From Nymphaea colorata (taxonomy: Eukaryota; Streptophyta; Magnoliopsida; Nymphaeales; Nymphaeaceae): 64,000 bases of DNA. The notes below the pieces were generated by a model, which was not told the origin of the DNA, did not search any database, and was given only the letters and a program-made list of their open reading frames with translations. The first letter of the stretch is position 1. Every line of letters starts with the position of its first letter. Made by a program: the position numbers and the translations under genes. The DNA lies in contig NC_045143.1 in NCBI RefSeq assembly GCF_008831285.2, forward strand, positions 11,419,503 through 11,483,502, read 5' to 3'. Below are positions 60,650-64,000 of this stretch, one piece after another.

Positions 60650-62850
60650 TAGAATAATTATGTTTATTTAAACTCATATCAAATTATATTTATGTAGGAC
60701 AGTTGCAAGCATGGCTTCGAGTTGAGATTGACTCTTCGAGCACAACCCTTGCATTAGACATTACGATAGAAAATGAAATTTGCACAAGACAGCTGTTCGC
60801 CAATCATGGATAGAGAATACTCCACATGGTCTGGGTTGAGTGAGTATGAATATCGACGAAAACCATTCTATATAGTTAGGTTATACAAGTTATTTGCCTG
60901 AATAGTAAACCGAAACCCATTGAAATAAATTTGAACAATTAACTAAATTATTGCATAATGAATACACCTAGGCCTCAGGAGAACCTAGTATACGCGTATA
61001 ACTATATGTTTACACATCCCGATGGTGGGATTCAATTTGGTCGAAAGGCCATAGTCGAGCTAGAACACACGCAAATGTTTGCGGTTGGAGTATTGTAAAT
61101 GTGCAAGAGCTGAAAGATGCAAGGTATCGTCTTAACCCTATGACCCTCGTCTAATTTTGAATGAATTATATAGTGATCAACTGTGAATGAAAGTAATTGT
61201 GGTGTAGGCATTCTGTAATACGATGTGGCGTCATGAATAAATATTTGAATATATGTTTATGCCCGACAATTAAAACTAAACTACTAAAGTGTGATGGCCA
61301 GGTGGATGAGCCACTCAACGTGGGTGCGCTTCATTTCTTTTCCCATTGGTTAGTCCACCTGAATGGTAGAGCGACATGCTCCTGCTTTCCTAACCCGGGT
61401 GTTTTAAGGGAGGCCGAACATCTCTACTTGTATATGAACTTCGGTAGGTTGCTCCAGCATTGTAGCAAGTTTGGACCATACTGTTTTGGGCCATCATAAT
61501 AGTTTCTCCCGATCAAGAAGTCACCCGTGGTGTGCGTACACTTAAATTTTACTGATGGTCAAAAAGTGGAAATATAAAAGGATTATAATGTAAAATCGTT
61601 AAAATAGGCAACACCACATAGGTTGATAGGGTAGACAATCAAATCCTCAAGTGAATGTGTGATACGCTCCTGCGGGGTAGAAGGCGTGTGTATAAAGTGG
61701 TCCAAAATAATTGAATGATCAAAAGTGTTTGAAATGAACATCGACACTAACAATGCGACTCTCTTTGTGTATATCCTGATTGTATTGGACAAAGGTTAAT
61801 TGTGCAGACAATGCTCTCATTGTGTTAATCCTGCAAAAGTGAATTGTGAAAACAAATGAACGACTAAGAGAGTATTGTGACCCTCATTGTGAATACATGT
61901 GTATGTAATCGAATGAACGGTTGCTTGTATTATGGCCAATAACGAAAATTGAAACATAGTTTGTGCGTTGTCATCATGATGATTGAGAATTATGTGAAAT
62001 ATTAACAAGTTGATCAATATGCCTCAGAAAGTTTTGACATGTACAGGGCTAGTGATAGAGCTTTCCCCCATGTGATAAATCATGACCGCCACTCATTGTT
62101 TGATGGGCAGTGCAGTGTACCTGTATCATATTATAATGGACTTGCCCTAGGTGGATATTGTAATTGCTGGTCCTTCATATTTTGAAGGACGTCCATTTCA
62201 CTAGGGAAAAGTTTCGTGTGCCGGCATGTCGTCAATAGTTGTAAGTTCCTTTTTATTTCTAGCAATCTTGCGCAAAACTGTAACTAAGGCCCAGAGCATT
62301 TTGTACAAACGCGTCTGTATATATAAATTTTACATTTAGTGAGAAAAAGAACGCCTCATATTGTAGTCCATGTTTTTAAGTGATCTCCGTCGTGTTATCG
62401 AACCTGTCACATCACCAAAGTTTTGTATCCACTTTGCATTTAAAAGATTAAATAAAAATTTGAGGAGTGACAGTAAACCCCGTCAAAGCAAGTAGCCAAA
62501 GCTGAGTCAGTTCAAGTTTGTTAATCTGCTCTAACATAAATTTTGGAGCCCCAGCCCCCAAGTCCGTGAAAGCCCCATGTTCATCTGCACGTCAAGGCCA
62601 CTGCTTCAAACCAGATCAAATCGTATTCAGCTAAGTTGGGATTTGACATGGTTAAACACCACACATTCTCTGATGAATGGGACAAGGATCTTTCGTGGCT
62701 TGGAAAATCCTGGTCTTCAATGTCGTCACATTTCTTGTTGGTCATGTTTTAAGTCAATCTAGAGAACAATCCCAAACGAATGCATAATTGAATCACAAGA
62801 TTGACAAGTTTTACGGTGCAAGCTTAACAAGATTTTCCCTCAAAAGCACT
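60650..62850. other. Intergenic DNA, no gene seen
   Basis: No recognised protein, RNA gene or complete mobile element. Short frames (for example 100 aa at 61197-61499) have no recognisable motif. Confidence 0.5.
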
Positions 62851-63350
62851 TGAAGAGAGTGAAACTGGGTGGCGTTTGGTTGAATTCTGAGCCAACTCAA
62901 CAGTCATTGTTGATCGGATCATTATTTTCATCAAAAGTTGCATGGTATGAGGTGAACATCAATTCAGAATATGAACCCAAGAACACCCTGTCCGAGCTCC
63001 TAAGCTAAGTGAAACTTGAGCTCAAACAACCCAAGTAGACAACCATGTTGTCTAGACAAGTCAGTTTGAAGAGGCACAGGACAAGACTACCAAAAGCTCT
63101 TAAAGAGGGTAAAGTTGGATGGTGTTTGGTTGAATTTGAGGCAAATTTCACCATATTCAAGAAAAGAGTAGTGACTGTGAGATGCAAGTAAATCACTGAT
63201 TGGACCACTAATCGTCAAGTTGCATGGCATGACGTGAGCATCCATTCAGACTTCAAATCCTGATTTTAATCCAAAGTTGTACGGTATGAGGTGAACATCC
63301 ATCCTGACATCAAATCCAAGAAAACCCACCCCAAGTTCCTAAGGTAAGCC
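62850..63350. repeat. Degenerate repeats of about 150-300 bp spacing
   Basis: The phrases GTTTGGTTGAAT (about 62875 and 63125), GGTATGAGGTGAACATC (about 62945 and 63283) and a variant GGCATGACGTGAGCATCC (63226) recur, with AAATCC/AAGAAAACCC and AGCCCAAACAA-like followers. They are diverged copies of one unit, in an intron of the right-edge gene or beside it. Confidence 0.6.
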
Positions 63351-63409
63351 TGAAAATATGAGCCCAAACAAGCCAAGTAATTGAAGCTTAGCAATGTCAG
63401 CTTGTTTAC

Positions 63410-63838
63410 CTGCTCCAGCAAAAAGTTTGAAACATACACCGAGGCTTCAATTAAAGCACCATCTTCATCTGCACTTAAATTGCTCTGTGGTAAGCAGTAA
63501 AATGATTACAAGGCCTCGCATGAGGCTAAGCAAGGAAGCATAAACCAGGGAGCACATAACAAATGAATACAAAACTTAAAATTGACTCTAGCTTATGCCA
63601 TATATACGTGTTGAGCTTCAAGAAATAAAGAAGAATACCAAAGACTGAATGCTACAGAAAAATTTAACCTGAAGACAATTTCTCTTCTGGATAGCATTCT
63701 TGTATAGCTTACAAAATTTTTTCCAGCTGAGCTTGCAATTCCTCAGTCTTTACCATTCCAATACTTTCAGCTTCTTCAGAAGTATATTCAGATTCTATTA
63801 ATTTGTGTACCTGAATATGGGCTTCAAGTATATTTGCC
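63410..63838 (-). CDS. Unidentified minus-strand gene, two exons (partial)
   Basis: Exon A 63713-63838 (TTTTTAG|G ... ATTTT|GTAAGC) and exon B 63410-63482 (CACAGAG|C ... GAGCAG|GTAAAC) join in phase to a continuous 66-codon reading: ANILEAHIQVHKLIESEYTS, EEAESIGMVKTEELQAQLEK, IF, then NLSADEDGALIEASVYVSNF, LLEQ. The composition is charged and helical, as in a real protein. I do not recognise the family. Upstream exons are beyond the right edge; downstream exons were not found. The stop codon TAA seen if exon A is read through falls in the intron. Confidence 0.5.
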
Positions 63839-64000
63839 CTAAAAACAACAAAAAGACACTTTAGTACAAGAATCAAACGTGTGCAATGTTTATAGCTTTT
63901 CAAAAAGACATTTTCAGGCAAAGTCTGTATATAAATTTGAAACTAAAATCATAATGAAGTTGAACAGTACACTGTTCCTGTCCAAAGGACTAACATATGT

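Noticed and set aside
61330-61420. SINE-like A-box phrase GGTAGAGCGACATGCTCC
   Set aside because: No B-box, 3' tail or flanking duplication could be found.
63660-63720. Apparent premature stop or frameshift in the right-edge exon
   Set aside because: The TAA is part of a GTAAGC splice donor; splicing to CACAGAG|C restores the phase, so no defect is needed.
1-64000. CRISPR arrays, bacterial operons, rRNA genes
   Set aside because: No regularly spaced repeats, ribosome-binding patterns or rRNA sequence; the window is plant nuclear DNA.

Overview
This is plant nuclear DNA, almost certainly from a flowering plant. It holds two intron-rich genes whose proteins match plant families, separated by AT-rich DNA full of microsatellites and decayed LTR retrotransposons. 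The retrotransposons include a Ty3/gypsy Tat-type relic with a second, archaeal-type RNase H, which is typical of plants. I cannot place the species more closely.

Layout. (1) 1-817: a minus-strand LTR with initiator-Met primer binding site and leader, running off the left edge. (2) 1000-14436, minus: a CPSF-A/DDB1/SF3b3-superfamily gene of which 12 exons (about 1,243 codons) can be traced; its C-terminal exons lie beyond the left edge, past the LTR element. Its introns hold a small TIR element, a GATACG-rich repeat and an unusually GC-rich block that may be organellar. (3) 14.5-18.2 kb: AT-rich, no gene seen. (4) 18.2-24.2 kb: a nested insertion. A degenerate Ty1/copia element (LTRs 18873-19214 and 23380-23703) sits inside a minus-strand Ty3/gypsy relic with a perfect 5-bp target duplication TTTTC. 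(5) 24.2-30.6 kb: no gene recognised; a GC-richer patch at 27.5-28.6 kb carries a paired telo-box. (6) 30684-43357, plus: a 15-exon gene for a DUF627/DUF629 ubiquitin carboxyl-terminal-hydrolase-related protein of about 1,801 aa, complete. (7) 43.4-49.3 kb: AT-rich with short tandem duplications and a possible copia relic. (8) 49.3-54.8 kb, plus: decayed Tat-type Ty3/gypsy element. (9) 57.0-59.2 kb, plus: 5'-truncated copia element ending in a polypurine tract and LTR. (10) 59.2-60.3 kb, minus: copia Gag relic with its primer binding site. (11) 60.3-64 kb: mostly featureless, with a degenerate repeat and two exons of an unidentified minus-strand gene at the right edge.

The two main genes are in different pathways (a beta-propeller scaffold protein of the RNA-processing/DDB1 superfamily and a deubiquitinase-like protein), and nothing in the sequence links them. 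I found no wholly new system. The most informative signals are the nested insertion with non-canonical LTR ends, the in-frame GC/GT donor choice in the hydrolase gene, the perfect 234-bp tandem duplication across a retrotransposon junction, and the mobile elements inside or next to both genes.
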